A stretch of DNA of 64,000 bases, taken from assembly GCA_000827265.1 (NCBI GenBank), contig KN834763.1, forward strand, positions 744,001 to 808,000, given 5' to 3'. Origin of the DNA: Collybiopsis luxurians FD-317 M1 (Eukaryota > Basidiomycota > Agaricomycetes > Agaricales > Omphalotaceae). Within the stretch, counting starts at the first letter, position 1. Each line of letters begins with the position of its first letter. The position numbers and the translations under genes were made by a program. The notes under the pieces are model-generated. The model was not told the origin of the DNA, searched no databases, and worked only from the letters and a program-made list of their open reading frames with translations. This document shows positions 1 through 20,098 of the stretch, piece after piece.

Positions 1-297
1 TTAATTCGTCCAAAACTCCTTCATTTGTAGGTCTCATATCTTCAGCTCCTGAAATTGATGCTCACAGCTGGTTCCAGCAACTGCCTACACGGAGTCAATG
101 TCTACATGGATTGGGAAGGCTGGTCAAATCCGAAAGAGGGTGTCACCAAGCGCTGGGGTCCTGCATTATTCTATCATCACGGCTACAAGTGGATCTGGCT
201 CAACCAGGGAAGCACAGAATTGGTTGACATTCAAGCCCTCCACAACTTTGAGTTTGCAGATCTGCAGTTTGCTCGAGATCATGCCATTCTCGCATAA
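1..297 (+). CDS. Possible 3' terminal exon of a gene entering from the left
   Basis: An open frame runs from a plausible intron acceptor (ttgtag at about 25-30) to a TAA at 295-297. It gives about 89 residues rich in Trp, Tyr and Gly, with stretches such as VNVYMDWEGW and ALFYHHGYKWIWLNQG. That composition looks like genuine protein rather than a random frame. The start lies outside the window and I recognise no family. A competing frame is open from base 3 to about 225 and cannot be excluded, so both identity and frame are uncertain. Confidence 0.35.
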
Positions 298-598
298 CCA
301 GAAGAGCGGGCTTCTCCTGTTGCTGAAAATAGACTTGAATAGAATACACCCTTCAATTACTCGCATGATTCATGCTCAGTCGCTACCTAGCTTGCTCTCT
401 GTATTCTGGACCCTTTGTATAGTACATTTATGGACAGTACAAGTTAGCTGGACAACTTGCCTAACATTACACACACCCTAATATACAAATTATCAAATCC
501 CACACGTAGGGTAAGACTCGGTGTCCATCGTTTCGATAGTTGTCGAAGTGGATGGGCCTAACGGATGGCTTAAAGGTTTCACAATTTCCAGAAACAGA
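298..598. other. Intergenic stretch, nothing recognised
   Basis: About 300 bases lie between a possible plus-strand gene end and the 3' end of the minus-strand HRDC-like gene. Convergent 3' ends and AT-rich patches (for example around 480-500) fit two 3' UTRs. I see no RNA gene or repeat. Confidence 0.5.
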
Positions 599-1954
599 CT
601 ACATTCGCCCGTCCTTCACTTTCAACGGATATCCGGAACAAAGAGGAATTAACTCGGCTCCATATTCTTTGAGCTTTGCCTCAATGTAGGCCTTCCGTTC
701 CTCGATGTTATGTTCAGGGATGTTCGAAGTTTCGGCTAGAATTTTTCCCAATTCTTTGTAATCTGATAACTAACAGTCTAGGGCAATGTGTCTCAATCCC
801 TGGAAAGCTTACCTGCTGGAGGTTGTTCGCTCAGTTTTCTGATCGTTTGAAGCGATAATATCTCTTCAGGAAGTCGCGCACGGGTTGTAGAAACCTTCAC
901 GTAAACCTTTTGAGCTTCTAAAAAGCTTCGACAGGGCATTGAAGTACATACCTTTCGTCTATAGGCAATCAATCGTTTAAACAAATTATATCGCGCCGTC
1001 TCTCCTCGCGATACTTCCACCTCGGCTTCGTCATCGGATATGACGAAGATCCTGGGTGAAGCTACTTTAGATGTCTGAGAAGTGCTGGGGCTGACAGAAG
1101 AGCCTGGCTGTGTGAGTTTCAATGGACACGCTGGACGTCTACTGGGCGTTTTCGGGGACTCTGATACTGCCAAATCTTCTTGTTGCAGCAGTAGATCGAG
1201 ATTTGTGGCAGAGTCTTGATCAAAGGGGGGCGGGTCAGCTCGATATAAGCTCAACTTGGGTTTGTTCAGATTGCACCGAGATATTTCGTCTGCGCAAGAT
1301 GCATTAGCTTTTTGCAGATGATCAGATTGCACTTCAGCGTACCTGTGCCAGAGTTATTCGCTCTTTTGAGCGTTGGTGAGCCAACCCGATTCTTTTCACC
1401 ATCTAACGCTCGAGAAACTTCCCTGTGGATTATTTTCCTGACCTTCTTTGTTTTTCGAGGTGTCGAGGGAGGCAAATTTGGCGCCGAGGATTCCAGTATA
1501 AATATGCGTTGGCCGACAAATTTCCTGGAGAAAGCGTGCATACGGAGGCTCGATAAAGTGCAAAGAAACACTGCCTACATGATTTCTTGAAGTAAAGGCA
1601 AGTCAGCTGTCCCGTTCGTTTCCGAATGATCACAGTAGGCTTCCGCACATAACCTAGAGGCTATCAATTTCGTGCTGGAGCTCAAAATCTGGGATTGCCA
1701 CAGAGTACTCACAAGTTGTAGTGGGCATTGATTTTATAATTGAACGCCAGCAGATCCTCTTGAGAATTTCGCGACCTTTTCGAGCTGGATTTGGGAGATG
1801 AAGGAGGCGAATCTTCTCCTGACGAGATATAGTTCAAGGATGTATCGAGGGATGATACAAAGGAGACCTGAGAAGCTCCGTCTGCTAGCTTTCTTACAGT
1901 CTTCATTGCTGATTTCATGGTGGAGACGCGAAGCGACCGCGTCGACTGACTCAT
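599..1954 (-). CDS. HRDC-like domain protein, otherwise uncharacterised
   Basis: The start MSQSTRSLRVSTMK lies at 1954. Six exons join in frame across short GT-AG introns, for example about 1320-1371 and 908-944, to a TAG at 599-601, giving roughly 330 residues. The N-terminal two thirds is Ser/Pro/Lys-rich and looks disordered, with SSGEDSPPSSPKSSSKR and PPSTPRKTKKVRK. The C-terminal about 100 residues run from NLFKRLIAYRRK through LPEEILSLQTIRKL to DYKELGKILAE and a final helix. That order resembles the helical HRDC fold found at the end of RecQ helicases and RNase D. No helicase or nuclease motif is present, so it would be a stand-alone HRDC-type nucleic-acid or protein binding module. The family call is inference from pattern. 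The gene lies just downstream of SMC3 on the same strand, separated by 179 bases. Confidence 0.6.
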
Positions 1955-2133
1955 AATCACATGATCGGTAATTACGCCACCGTGATCACGTGTTAGATTA
2001 GGTTTTAGTGGTTGTACCGCTACTAATACTCTTGGAGCACTATCAATACACAGAAAATACAACGTAGAGCAAAACAACAACCGAAAGCGAAAATAAAGAT
2101 ATTGATTGGAAAAGAAGATGGGCGATCTATAAA
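1955..2133. promoter_or_regulatory. Short upstream region of the HRDC-like gene with a CACGTG palindrome
   Basis: This gap separates the SMC3 stop from the start of the next minus-strand gene. It contains cgtgatcacg overlapping CACGTG (1981-1992), an E-box of the kind bound by bHLH factors such as Cbf1. A second site, CACATG, lies near 1958-1963. Function is inferred from the motif alone. Confidence 0.35.
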
Positions 2134-6606
<4,473 letters not shown>

Positions 6607-6850
6607 AGCGTCAGTGGCCCTTGAAAGGGCTAAAGTGGAGGTTACAAAGTGACAAGGCGCGTTCGCTTTGAACTTTGTGTGCGACAAAGTCACGCATTGA
6701 TCACGCATGGCCCGTTCGCGACGCGCATGCAGACTCCAGAACAGAGAGTAAGTATCATATTGTCATGAGGATCACTCGGCATACAGATAAATTTTATCTT
6801 AATTTCTCGTCCGTAGTACTTGCAAAATTTCACAATGAACACCAAGTCAC

Positions 6851-9117
<2,267 letters not shown>

Positions 9118-9244
9118 GGGTGGAAGAAAGATGGAACGCGCCCAAGGCACGTTCGGGCCTGCGACGGACCGGAGCTGCTCTATCACGGATATATTTTTTA
9201 CTGATAAAATGTGAAAGACTATTTCACCTTCAACCCTTCCCCCC

Positions 9245-10619
9245 ATGTCCGAAATTTTCGATCCATCGACTCACCCTCATAGACGTTGTATGTGTTTTCT
9301 TCTTTCATGGGCTCAAAATATTTTATTATCGCAGACAATCCTCTGACCAAGCAATACATTATCGTCTCCCCCCATCGGAACAAGCGTCCATGGCTTGGTC
9401 AAGTAGAACCTGCCCAAAGTAAAGACCTTCCCGAGTATGATCCTGCATGTTATCTTTGCCCCGGTAATATTAGAGCCGGAGGAAAGAAAACCGAAGTCTA
9501 CCAACACACTTACATCTTCGAGAATGACTATTCTGCCGTTTTGCCACCTCCAACACCTCAGGCACCAATCGCCCCTCATCATCTCCTCACTGCGGAGCCC
9601 GTCGGAGGAGGATGCGATGTCTTGATCTTCCATCCAAGGCACGATTTGACGATTCCGAGGCTTCCTCGAGAAGATGTTGAGCGTATCATAGAAGAATGGA
9701 TCAAGATCTATGTTAAACGAGGTTCACAGGAAGGCATCAAACATGTACAAATTTTTGAGGTACATCTGTTCTCGTCCATCTGGCATTTATACTTGACCTC
9801 CTGTAGAACAAGGGAGCGATAATGGGTTGCTCCAACCCTCATCCTCATGGCCAGGTGTGGTCGTTTACAACAGTCCCAACCCTGATCGCTCAAGAGAAGA
9901 CTAACCTCATCGATTATTCCAACTCTAAACATCCGCCTTCGAATGCGCCCAGAGGACCGAACGGTCGGTTCTTGTCATCCGTTGCAAACTAGATGGTTTA
10001 CATTTGGTCGTTTAGGCAGACCATGCTTGTTGTGCGAATATGCCCATACCGAGGTCAATATCGAGGGTACAGAACGAGTTGTTGTCAAGAATGACCATTG
10101 GGTCGCTGTCGTCCCTTGGTGGGCCTATTGGCCCTTTGAGATCTTGAGTATGTGTCTTATGTCCATCTCTCCTTGAGCCCCTCAAGATCGCAAGCATTTT
10201 AGTGCTTCCATATCGGCGTCATATACCCTCGATCTTGCATTTGACGCCCGAGGAAAGGCGTTCTTTTGCGGACATTCTTTCCAAAGTCACAAAGCGCTAC
10301 GACAACCTTTTTTTGTGTTCCTTTGCATACTCGATGGGTCTTCATCAACGTCCAACCCCCCTGTCTTCGCCAGAAGAAAGCGACGAGGATGACATTGCTC
10401 ATCTGCATCTACATTTTTCACCCCCGCTGCTCAGAAGTGCAACAGTGAAGAAGTTCATGGCTGGGTAAGTAAACTTTTCAGGATACGATTGTTCGACTAA
10501 TCTAAACCAACCACAGCATCGAATTAATGGCCGAAGCGCAGCGCGACATTACTCCCGAACAAGCTGCAAATCAACTGCGTGCGTGTTCTGAGGTACATTA
10601 CTTGGATACAACAGAATAG
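9245..10619 (+). CDS. GAL7: Galactose-1-phosphate uridylyltransferase
   Basis: This Leloir-pathway enzyme transfers UMP between UDP-glucose and galactose-1-phosphate in the cytosol. Exon 1 encodes [14 protein letters not shown]. After an intron with its acceptor at about 9330 come [19 protein letters not shown] and [11 protein letters not shown], with the zinc-site cysteines. The active-site segment [14 protein letters not shown] (about 9820-9860) carries the His-Pro-His nucleophile motif. C-terminal [20 protein letters not shown] and [16 protein letters not shown] are typical of the family. The stop TAG lies at 10617-10619. No other galactose gene is adjacent. The 3' end converges on the polynucleotide kinase gene with a gap of 47 bases. 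Confidence 0.95.
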
Positions 10620-10666
10620 GTAGAATAGAATTACTACTACTGTCCCCAGGGTACAGCATACAATCC

Positions 10667-12591
10667 TTAAAGTTGTAACCACATGCTCCAATACTTCCTT
10701 TCTTCTCCTGTCCCTTCAAAGACCCAGTTAACTTTCCTAATTTCAGAGAAGCCTTCTGAAATGCTTGGTTCCTCGAAGTTATTTTCATAAGTGGTATATG
10801 CAATTTCCGGCACAAGTTCACGCTTTTCCTGCGTGAAGGTTGGGAAGCAAGCCTTTACGAATGATAATAAAAACACCCACCTCTCGAGAAGCCAACGATG
10901 GGGGAAGGTTCAGTGCGCGGTAGAGATTGTTGTGCCATGCCAGATGCCTCGACCCCGTGAATAGAAAACATCTGGTTATGTTGTTTCAGAAGAAGATTAT
11001 TTTCGGAAAATTTTGCCAACCTTATAGGAATCTTAAAATGTTGGGCTAGGCTGACGTAGAGCTTCCTGGTTTGTTTGTCTCGGTTTGTGTTATCTAGCAT
11101 GACACGTTGAGTGGAAAATTAAAGATATAGAATTAAAGTAACTCACCAACCACACAGCTGAGTCCTGCTCTCAATGCTTCTTCTACCGCCTTCACACATT
11201 TCTCTCTGCTCCCAAGAGTATCCTAAAAGTACACGTCAGTCACAAGACACCTTACCTCAAGAATAATGATACTTGGTTTATCCGTTGATATCCCACAGGG
11301 GCAAAGTAACGTCGATGTATAGTCGACTTACCAACACCTGGATAGCCAACAAACAGAACAACCTCTTGTTGTGGAGGCTCTGGTATGACAGCTTCAGCGT
11401 TGGGAGAGAAGAGCGGTACTGCAAGTCCAAGTTAGTAAATTGAAGACTGAATGTGATAGTCCGATTTACAGGTGGGAAGAGCTGTTACATCGAAGCCTAG
11501 CTTGAACTTGGTCTCTGTTGGTTGCTTGAGAAAATACTCCTGGTTCACAGACGTTCAGTCCGAATAATTCTGCCACTAAGCCCGAGACAACTACCTCTGG
11601 TGTAAAGAACGGTAACTCCACGTTCAAAGCCCACATACGATCTGTTGAGGCAAAGTCACCGTGTCGACCGGCGGCATCACCAACATAAAAGGAAGCGGTT
11701 TTGTCTGTTTATCATGAGTGTGATTTGAGGTAGAAGATGGAAGCTGAGGACTAACCGATTTCGACTCCATCCTCTTTAAAAATTCTCGACAGTTCATTCC
11801 ACATGCCAGGCATAGGCTAGAGGTCGACGATAAACGGCAGCGCGAATCCACCAGTGGTAATCGGCTCACTTTTCGAAACCCATCTTTGGCACTTGCAGCA
11901 AACAAACGAAAAGGAACGGAGGGGAGCTGAACAATGCATTCAAACGACGTGATTGTGAGGAGAAACTAGAACGTACAGCGGCTGCTATGAGCGCAATCTT
12001 CTCCTTCCACGTAATCAACTGGGCACTTTTAAGTGCTTGATTGGAGATAATGGCCACAGAATACCTAGCTTCGCACCATAAACATAATCTCGACAAACAA
12101 GAGAGTGAAGACTTGCCCCTGTTCACTGAGATCTTTGAGTGCATTGGGTACCTTATCGCGCCTCCACCACTCCCATCCAGGGGGTGATCCCTTTGAGGCT
12201 TTTTTCACAGCCTTAATCAGAGTCCCATCAAGGTCAAAGGCGGCAACTTTGGAAAAGGATTGAGGAGAGAGGTTAGTGGCATAAAGGCAAGTGCCTCGAA
12301 TCCCCAGGGGTTTGTGCCATTGAAAAGCACCACTCTGACTCGACTCTTGAGGTCCCTTGCTAAAGAATGGGTGGACTAGAGATTGATATGAGTATTGTTG
12401 CGGTGATTGCTGAATCTACCCATACTTTTCGCGGCTTTAGAGCTGGAGCCCTCCAAAGACGAAGTATGATCGTCTGCGTCAGATGAAAGTGGCCGTTTCT
12501 TCGATGAATTCGAAGGGCCTGCACGAGTGAGCAGAATTTGGGGAATTGAACATGAGCAAGACAACCTACCGGCCTTGAGGGCGGAGGACAT
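10667..12591 (-). CDS. Bifunctional polynucleotide 5'-kinase/3'-phosphatase (PNKP)
   Basis: This DNA repair enzyme removes 3' phosphates and adds 5' phosphates at strand breaks. A tiny first exon (MSSALKAG, about 22 bases) and a Ser/Lys-rich leader precede the HAD phosphatase domain with AAFDLDGTLIKAV (about 12220) and WEWWRRDKVP. The kinase half has Walker A GYPGVGKST (about 11310-11340), then, across an intron, INQDTLGSREKC, and VVDNTNRDKQTRK. The C-terminus SREACFPTFTQ ... ISEGFSEIRKVNW matches the family end. No N-terminal FHA domain is seen; fungal and yeast members often lack it. The promoter is one arm of an inverted duplication shared with DHX35. Confidence 0.93.
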
Positions 12592-12620
12592 GATCAGTAA
12601 ATAGACGCGCAAGACACAAT

Positions 12621-12747
12621 GACCCGCAAATTTGGCGAATCACGTGGTTAGTTACGTAGGTTCCCGTTGCGCGCCAACTGACTTTGCTTTTGTCGCGTTG
12701 CACAATTCGAATGCTGTACATAGGAAACTGGCATTGTAAAGTAGATT
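12621..12747 (-). repeat. Left arm of an inverted promoter duplication
   Basis: This 127-base segment matches the reverse complement of 12892-13024. The outer 17 bases (gacccgcaaatttggcg) are identical, and both arms then carry atcacgtg. The inner 35 bases (12713-12747) are identical to the other arm. The middle differs by indels: about 17 bases are missing here and about 12 extra are present. The outer end is 29 bases from the PNKP start codon. Confidence 0.9.
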
Positions 12748-12891
12748 GGCGACGCGTCAAACGATAAGGAAAATGTCCCAACAGTTAGCTGGGGATTTCT
12801 TCTAGCGCCGAGCTCATTGTTTTTGGTCATAGAGAATTCCTTCAATGCACTTTTGGTGTATTCTAGTTATTAATTTCATGAAGTACAGCTA

Positions 12892-13024
12892 AATCTACTT
12901 TACAATGCCAGTTTCCTATGTACAGCACTCGAGTTGTACAACGCGACAATGGCGCGCAACGGACCGCGGAAATGGCGTCAGGAACTCACGTAACCAGTCA
13001 CGTGATCCGCCAAATTTGCGGGTC
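12892..13024 (+). repeat. Right arm of the inverted promoter duplication
   Basis: This 133-base segment is the partner of 12621-12747. Its outer end is 33 bases from the DHX35 start codon. Short out-of-frame ORFs read outward through both arms and give similar peptides (VTSHVIRQICGS here, VTNHVIRQICGS in the left arm), which simply reflects the shared sequence. Confidence 0.9.
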
Positions 13025-13057
13025 CTTTAACAGATCGCAAGACCCTTGGACGCTGAT

Positions 13058-15864
<2,807 letters not shown>

Positions 15865-16055
15865 GCAGAGGTAGAGAAAGAGAGGTTTAGAACGCCGGTT
15901 TACCCAACAGTGTACGCATTACTTTCAGTAGGCAATCAATTGTTTGCTACCGCGGATACTGTTACTACCACCGGAACTCCGTGGCGCTGCACATGATCGA
16001 TATCTTTGCCTCCTTCTAACCTTCATCTCGTCCCTTTTCTTAAGATCAAAGGGAG

Positions 16056-17471
16056 ATGCCTACCATCGCGATATACAACCCGGTGTGCGGTGACCAAACT
16101 GCCAAGGTGACCAGAAAGATTTCTCATCAAATTTAACACTCAGAATGCGTAGACCTTTTTCGAAGGGCACGTTCTCCCTCTTTTCGCAAACTCTCCAACG
16201 CCACTCTCGAGTATTTGGAGTACAGAAAGAATCGGCCATGCAGGAGAATTAGTTCTGAACGAGTTGGAAAAGAGCACGGACGCATTGACTGTTATTTTGG
16301 GTTCTGGTGATGGAACTCTGCATGAAATCATCAATCATCTGTCCAGTGCCGAACTTAGAGGAGCGAGAATTGGCGCCTCGCCATCTAAGATTCATCTGGT
16401 TCTCGTCCCTTGCGGTACAGCGAATGCGTTGTACGCTTCTTTATTCCCTCCCACCGATGCAGACGGTTCATCTGTAGCATATAAATTGCGGTCTGTGATG
16501 TCATATCTCGGGGGAGTGGATTCACATCTGGTACCTTTAACTTTGGCCATAACAACACTATCTCCTCCTCCCACTGCGAAAGCACCTCCCAAAGGCAAGC
16601 CAATTCATTGCTCTCGTATACTACTTGTAAGCTCACGCAATTTAATCAGCCGTGGCCTCGTCGGTCGTAGTATCTACGTCTCTTCACGCTTCCATATTGC
16701 GTGATTCCGAGAGCTTGCGTGCCACAATACCGGGTATTGAACGTTTCAAAGTTGCCGCGAAGCAAAACAGCACGAAATGGTACAACAGTCATGTCAAACT
16801 GCTTCCTGTAGCTTCTCTCGGAGTGGTACAGCTGTACGACCCCGATACGAGCTCCTTTATCAGTCATCCTGATGCAGATAAGGATGAACCATGGCCTGTT
16901 GTTGGTAGGTGCACTCTACTGTCATTCCAACAAGCGATGACGTTCATTTTTTAGACCTCCATGGGCCATTCGCGTATTTTCTATCGACAGTCAATGTGGA
17001 TAGGCTTGAACCTGCGTTTCGGATAACCCCCCTAGCAAAAGCTGTCCCTTCAGGAGCGACATGCGATCTAGTAATCGTCCGACCGTTTTTAGACCCGACA
17101 GTGTCAATGGATACACCTGAGACCCGAGAAGTATTTGCCGGGAAACTTTGGGCTACGTTACAAGGGGCATATCAGGATGGTACTCATATCAATCTCCGAT
17201 ATAATGCGAAAGGAGAAGTAACCACGGAAGAAACCGAATACTCTTCGGTTGTCGAGTACGTGAGATGCGGTGGATGGGAATGGATTCCGGTTCGTCAAAC
17301 TGTCCTTCCGGTATCACGGAGCTAACTCTGATATCGTCTTAGGATGACATTGATGATGATGCTCACCTAGTCTGCCTTGATGGTAATATCACAGCTATCG
17401 AGAAAGGGGGAAGAGCTGTCTGTGTTGCCGCGACGCCCGAGAGCAATGCAGGTTTCGTGGTATATACGTGA
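16056..17471 (+). CDS. Diacylglycerol/sphingoid-base kinase-like lipid kinase
   Basis: The start MPTIAIYNPVCGDQTAK opens a DAGK-type catalytic domain. The nucleotide-binding glycine motif appears as ILGSGDGTLHEIINHL, where the family usually has GGDGT. It is followed by LVPCGTANALYASLFP, equivalent to the conserved P-G-T-x-N segment. The C-terminal half is beta-rich and includes GPFAYFLSTVNVDRLEPAFRI and a final LDGNITAIEKGGRAVCVAA. This layout fits sphingosine-kinase/YegS-like enzymes that phosphorylate membrane lipids. Substrate cannot be read from the sequence. The first Gly of GGDGT is Ser here, which may matter for activity. The 3' end converges on URA6 at a 47-base gap. Confidence 0.75.
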
Positions 17472-17518
17472 ATGTAATCATACAATGTAACAGTCCGATG
17501 ATACGCTGTCACTCGCAC

Positions 17519-18391
17519 CTACGCAGAAAGAAGTTTTGCGACGGCAGCTTTGGTTCTCTGATGCACCTCATCTATCGAGGCGGAACTGTCAATCTGTAGC
17601 ACATCTGTGATTGTGAAGCAGATGTTGACTGTAATGATAGCATACCTCGATCACTTTACCAAGGCTCTCGTAGTGCTCGATGACAGGCATAGTCTGTTCC
17701 TTATACGTGTCTGGAAGGAAGATGTCGAGCGTTAGAAAAATCAGGATGATGATCACATACTGAAGCGCTTCTTGATGCTCTCAGCATTGTCGTCCTCCCT
17801 TCCGCTGGTTTTTCCTCGTTCCAGGAGACGCTCGAGCATGACTTCTTGGGTAGTGGAATAAAACAGAACAGCAGAAGCTTGACCAACGTCATGCTCAAAC
17901 TTTTCTGCCTGGTCCATCTTTCTGGGAAATCCATCGATTAGGAAGCGACCTCTGCCGGCGGTCCAACCTTCCCCTGATCTATTTTCAGCGAGGGCCGCAG
18001 CCATAGCGTTCTCTAGGAGCTTGACGGTAACTTCCATTGGGACGATAGTACCTTCTTTAATGCAGGTTTGAATGAGTTCACCGTATTCGGAGCCCTCACG
18101 GTGCTGTTCTGCGCGAAGCAAATCCCCGGCTGAGAATTCGATCTCTGAGCGGGTGATTCAAGTGATGAGGCCCGTACGCACCGGAAAGATGGCAAAAACC
18201 AAAGTCTTTCACAAGCCGGGCACATTGCGTGCCCTTTCCTACATCCGATTGAGCCAATATGTCGAAAAGAGGCGATTGAAGCATGTACCTGCACCGGGAC
18301 CACCGAGAACAAAGATGACTGTCACTTTAGAATCAAACTTGCTCTTGTGAAGGTGTAGAGCATCGGCTATTTTATCAATGATCGCAGGCAT
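17519..18391 (-). CDS. URA6: UMP/CMP (uridylate) kinase
   Basis: This nucleoside monophosphate kinase converts UMP (and CMP) to the diphosphate in pyrimidine synthesis. The start MPAIIDKIADALHLHK is followed by the P-loop VLGGPGAGKGTQC, then LSAGDLLRAEQHREGSEYG (NMP-binding), GRFLIDGFPRKMDQ, the short LID RLLERGKTSGREDD, and a C-terminal helix ending VAKLLSA. The short LID marks the UMP/CMP kinase class rather than adenylate kinase. The transcript very likely also carries the small ORF at 18395-18556, whose stop lies 3 bases before this ATG. Confidence 0.93.
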
Positions 18392-18394
18392 TTT

Positions 18395-18556
18395 TCAGCG
18401 ATGGGCAGGAGGGACAAGAGGATGGTCAAGCTGGCGAGGAGATTGAGAGGCTGGATTTGTTTGCTGGCGATACTTTAAAACTGTATAAAAGGCAGCGAAC
18501 GATGCTGCAGACAGGGTGATGAGCAGAAACGGATGAGGAGGCTGAGGTTTGGGCAT
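18395..18556 (-). CDS. Small single-pass membrane protein or uORF upstream of URA6
   Basis: An uninterrupted 53-codon ORF starts MPKPQPPHPFLLITLSAASF and continues AAFYTVLKYRQQ before a Pro/Gln-rich tail ending VPPAHR. Residues about 10-27 form a convincing transmembrane helix followed by basic residues. The stop codon is separated from the URA6 ATG by only three adenines, in another reading frame. The composition looks like a real protein. It may be an independent product of a bicistronic mRNA, or a translational control uORF. A weak GT at the Leu codon before VPP could in principle splice in frame into URA6 and give a membrane-anchored isoform. Confidence 0.5.
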   Translation of the reverse strand: MPKPQPPHPFLLITLSAASFAAFYTVLKYRQQTNPASQSPRQLDHPLVPPAHR

Positions 18557-18679
18557 ACGCAAAGAAATTTTGGGCGCTTATTTGAACTTTCAGACATCCC
18601 GTGACAAACATTCGAGCTCATCGTCACCAACGACGGCTAGCCAAGCTACATCGTGCACAGTGTGCGCCGTCTAACCAAA

Positions 18680-20098
18680 ATGGACCATGATTTCTCCTTC
18701 AGTAGCGACTCAGAGATATACGTCTTGGTCGCCTCTCACACCGAAGACGCCTCTGACTTGGTAGCCATTGGTGGCGATCATACCGTGCAAATCCTTCAGA
18801 TGGTACGTCGAACAGTTTTCTTGCTACTTTGGTTGACATTGACTTTGCTTTAAGGGATCCTCGTCGTGTAAGCCAGTCGCCTTATTTCATATCGGAACGC
18901 GTGTAACCGGTACGCGATTCCCCTTCAATCCTGCTTGCGCGTCTTCACCTCGGTGTACTTAGCTATTTCATTTTCTCCTCGTTCTATTTCTCCCTCCTCC
19001 AGCGAAGATTGGGTTCTTGAGTGAGTTATTTAACTTGCACAGCGCCTATTCGTCAAGTAAATTCCTTTCGAGGCTCGCAGTTGCCAGTGCAGATTTCGGT
19101 CTTCATCTCTTGACTAAGACCGCGTCACAAGAAGAATACGTATTCCATTTCGGCGGAGGACTCAGTGGTCATCACGGCAAAGTCAATGATATCACATTTT
19201 GTGGAGGAACTGGACCTGAATCTTCGCGGTATGTTGCTACTGTTTCAGGCGAGTAAACGTAACTATATGCCCAAAAAACACGCGTCAAGCCTGCTTCACA
19301 GATGATAAAATGCTGATGGTCTGGGATTTGACCCCGCAGGACACCGACATCGATGGTCGGACAGATTTTGGTGCTCATGAGAATGAACGACCGCAGCCAA
19401 CCGCATATGTCATGGCCTATCCCCACCCCTTGACTTCCATCGACGCTCACCCCAGTACTGCTAAGGAGCTGCTGGTGTCGGACTGCCGCGGAACTATCTA
19501 TATTGCGGATTGGAGGTCCGAAGGGGCATCCGAAGAGTCATGGCGGAGCTCAAGCATTCTGGAGCTCACTGACCCTCATGCACTGGAAGCTTCTGTTGGA
19601 CTTTCTTTGAGCCTTTCTGGGTCAGTAGCCTGGCGCCGCGATTCTCCCGAAATGTATGCGATTCGAGATTTCAACAATTCATTTGATACTCACTCCACCA
19701 ACAGCATCGGCTCCGTTTATGGTTCCAAGTTTTCATTATGGGATTTATCAAATTTGCTCGGTGGGAAGCCATTTGCTTCTAGCAACAGCTTTTCGCAGGG
19801 CGGTCATAAATTTCGGTATATTGTCTTTGTTTTGTGACTACTTTGTATTAAGCAGAGTTTCTTTAGTTGGTGCCCCACAAGCCCATACTTTGCCATATCC
19901 ACGCAATCTCCATTGAAAGGTGCCGTTGTACATGTCCACAGCACAAACTATGTTTATGCACAGCCTACGGTGTTCAACATCTCGGCGAGACCCCATTTCG
20001 TTCGTGATTTCGACTTCCTCGGCACTCGCGGTATTCCGAGGTTGGCCGTGGCGGTAGGACGTTCGGTTGTGATTTTTCCCATTGGTGTTGAATCATGA
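18680..20098 (+). CDS. NUP37: NUP37-like WD40 nucleoporin
   Basis: A WD40 propeller protein of roughly 380 residues. Seen segments: MDHDFSFSSDSEIYVLVASH, LVAIGGDHTVQIL, LFHIGTRVT, LAVASADFGLHLLTK, GHHGKVNDITFCGG followed by YVATVSDDKMLMVWDL, a HPSTAKELLVSDCRGTIYIADWR blade, and a final LAVAVGRSVVIFPIG. Segment order and spacing follow human NUP37 (LIAYGGNNYVVI; GHTDFINGLVF; IASVSDDHTCRIWNL). NUP37 sits in the outer ring (NUP107-160 complex) of the nuclear pore. Another nuclear WD40 protein remains possible. An alternative in-frame ATG lies at 18653. The promoter is shared with the divergent URA6 transcript (123 bases). Confidence 0.65.

Larger units (their letters stand above)
12592..13057. 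promoter_or_regulatory. Head-to-head promoter region with mirrored elements
   Basis: This is the whole gap between PNKP (minus) and DHX35 (plus). The two repeat arms flank a unique centre of about 144 bases (12748-12891). Each arm presents the same elements, in the same order, to its own gene: cacgtga or cacgtgg E-box-like site, then cgccaaatttgcgggtc close to the start codon. The caaatttgcg/ttggcg core resembles E2F/MBF-type sites, but that reading is inference. Confidence 0.6.
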
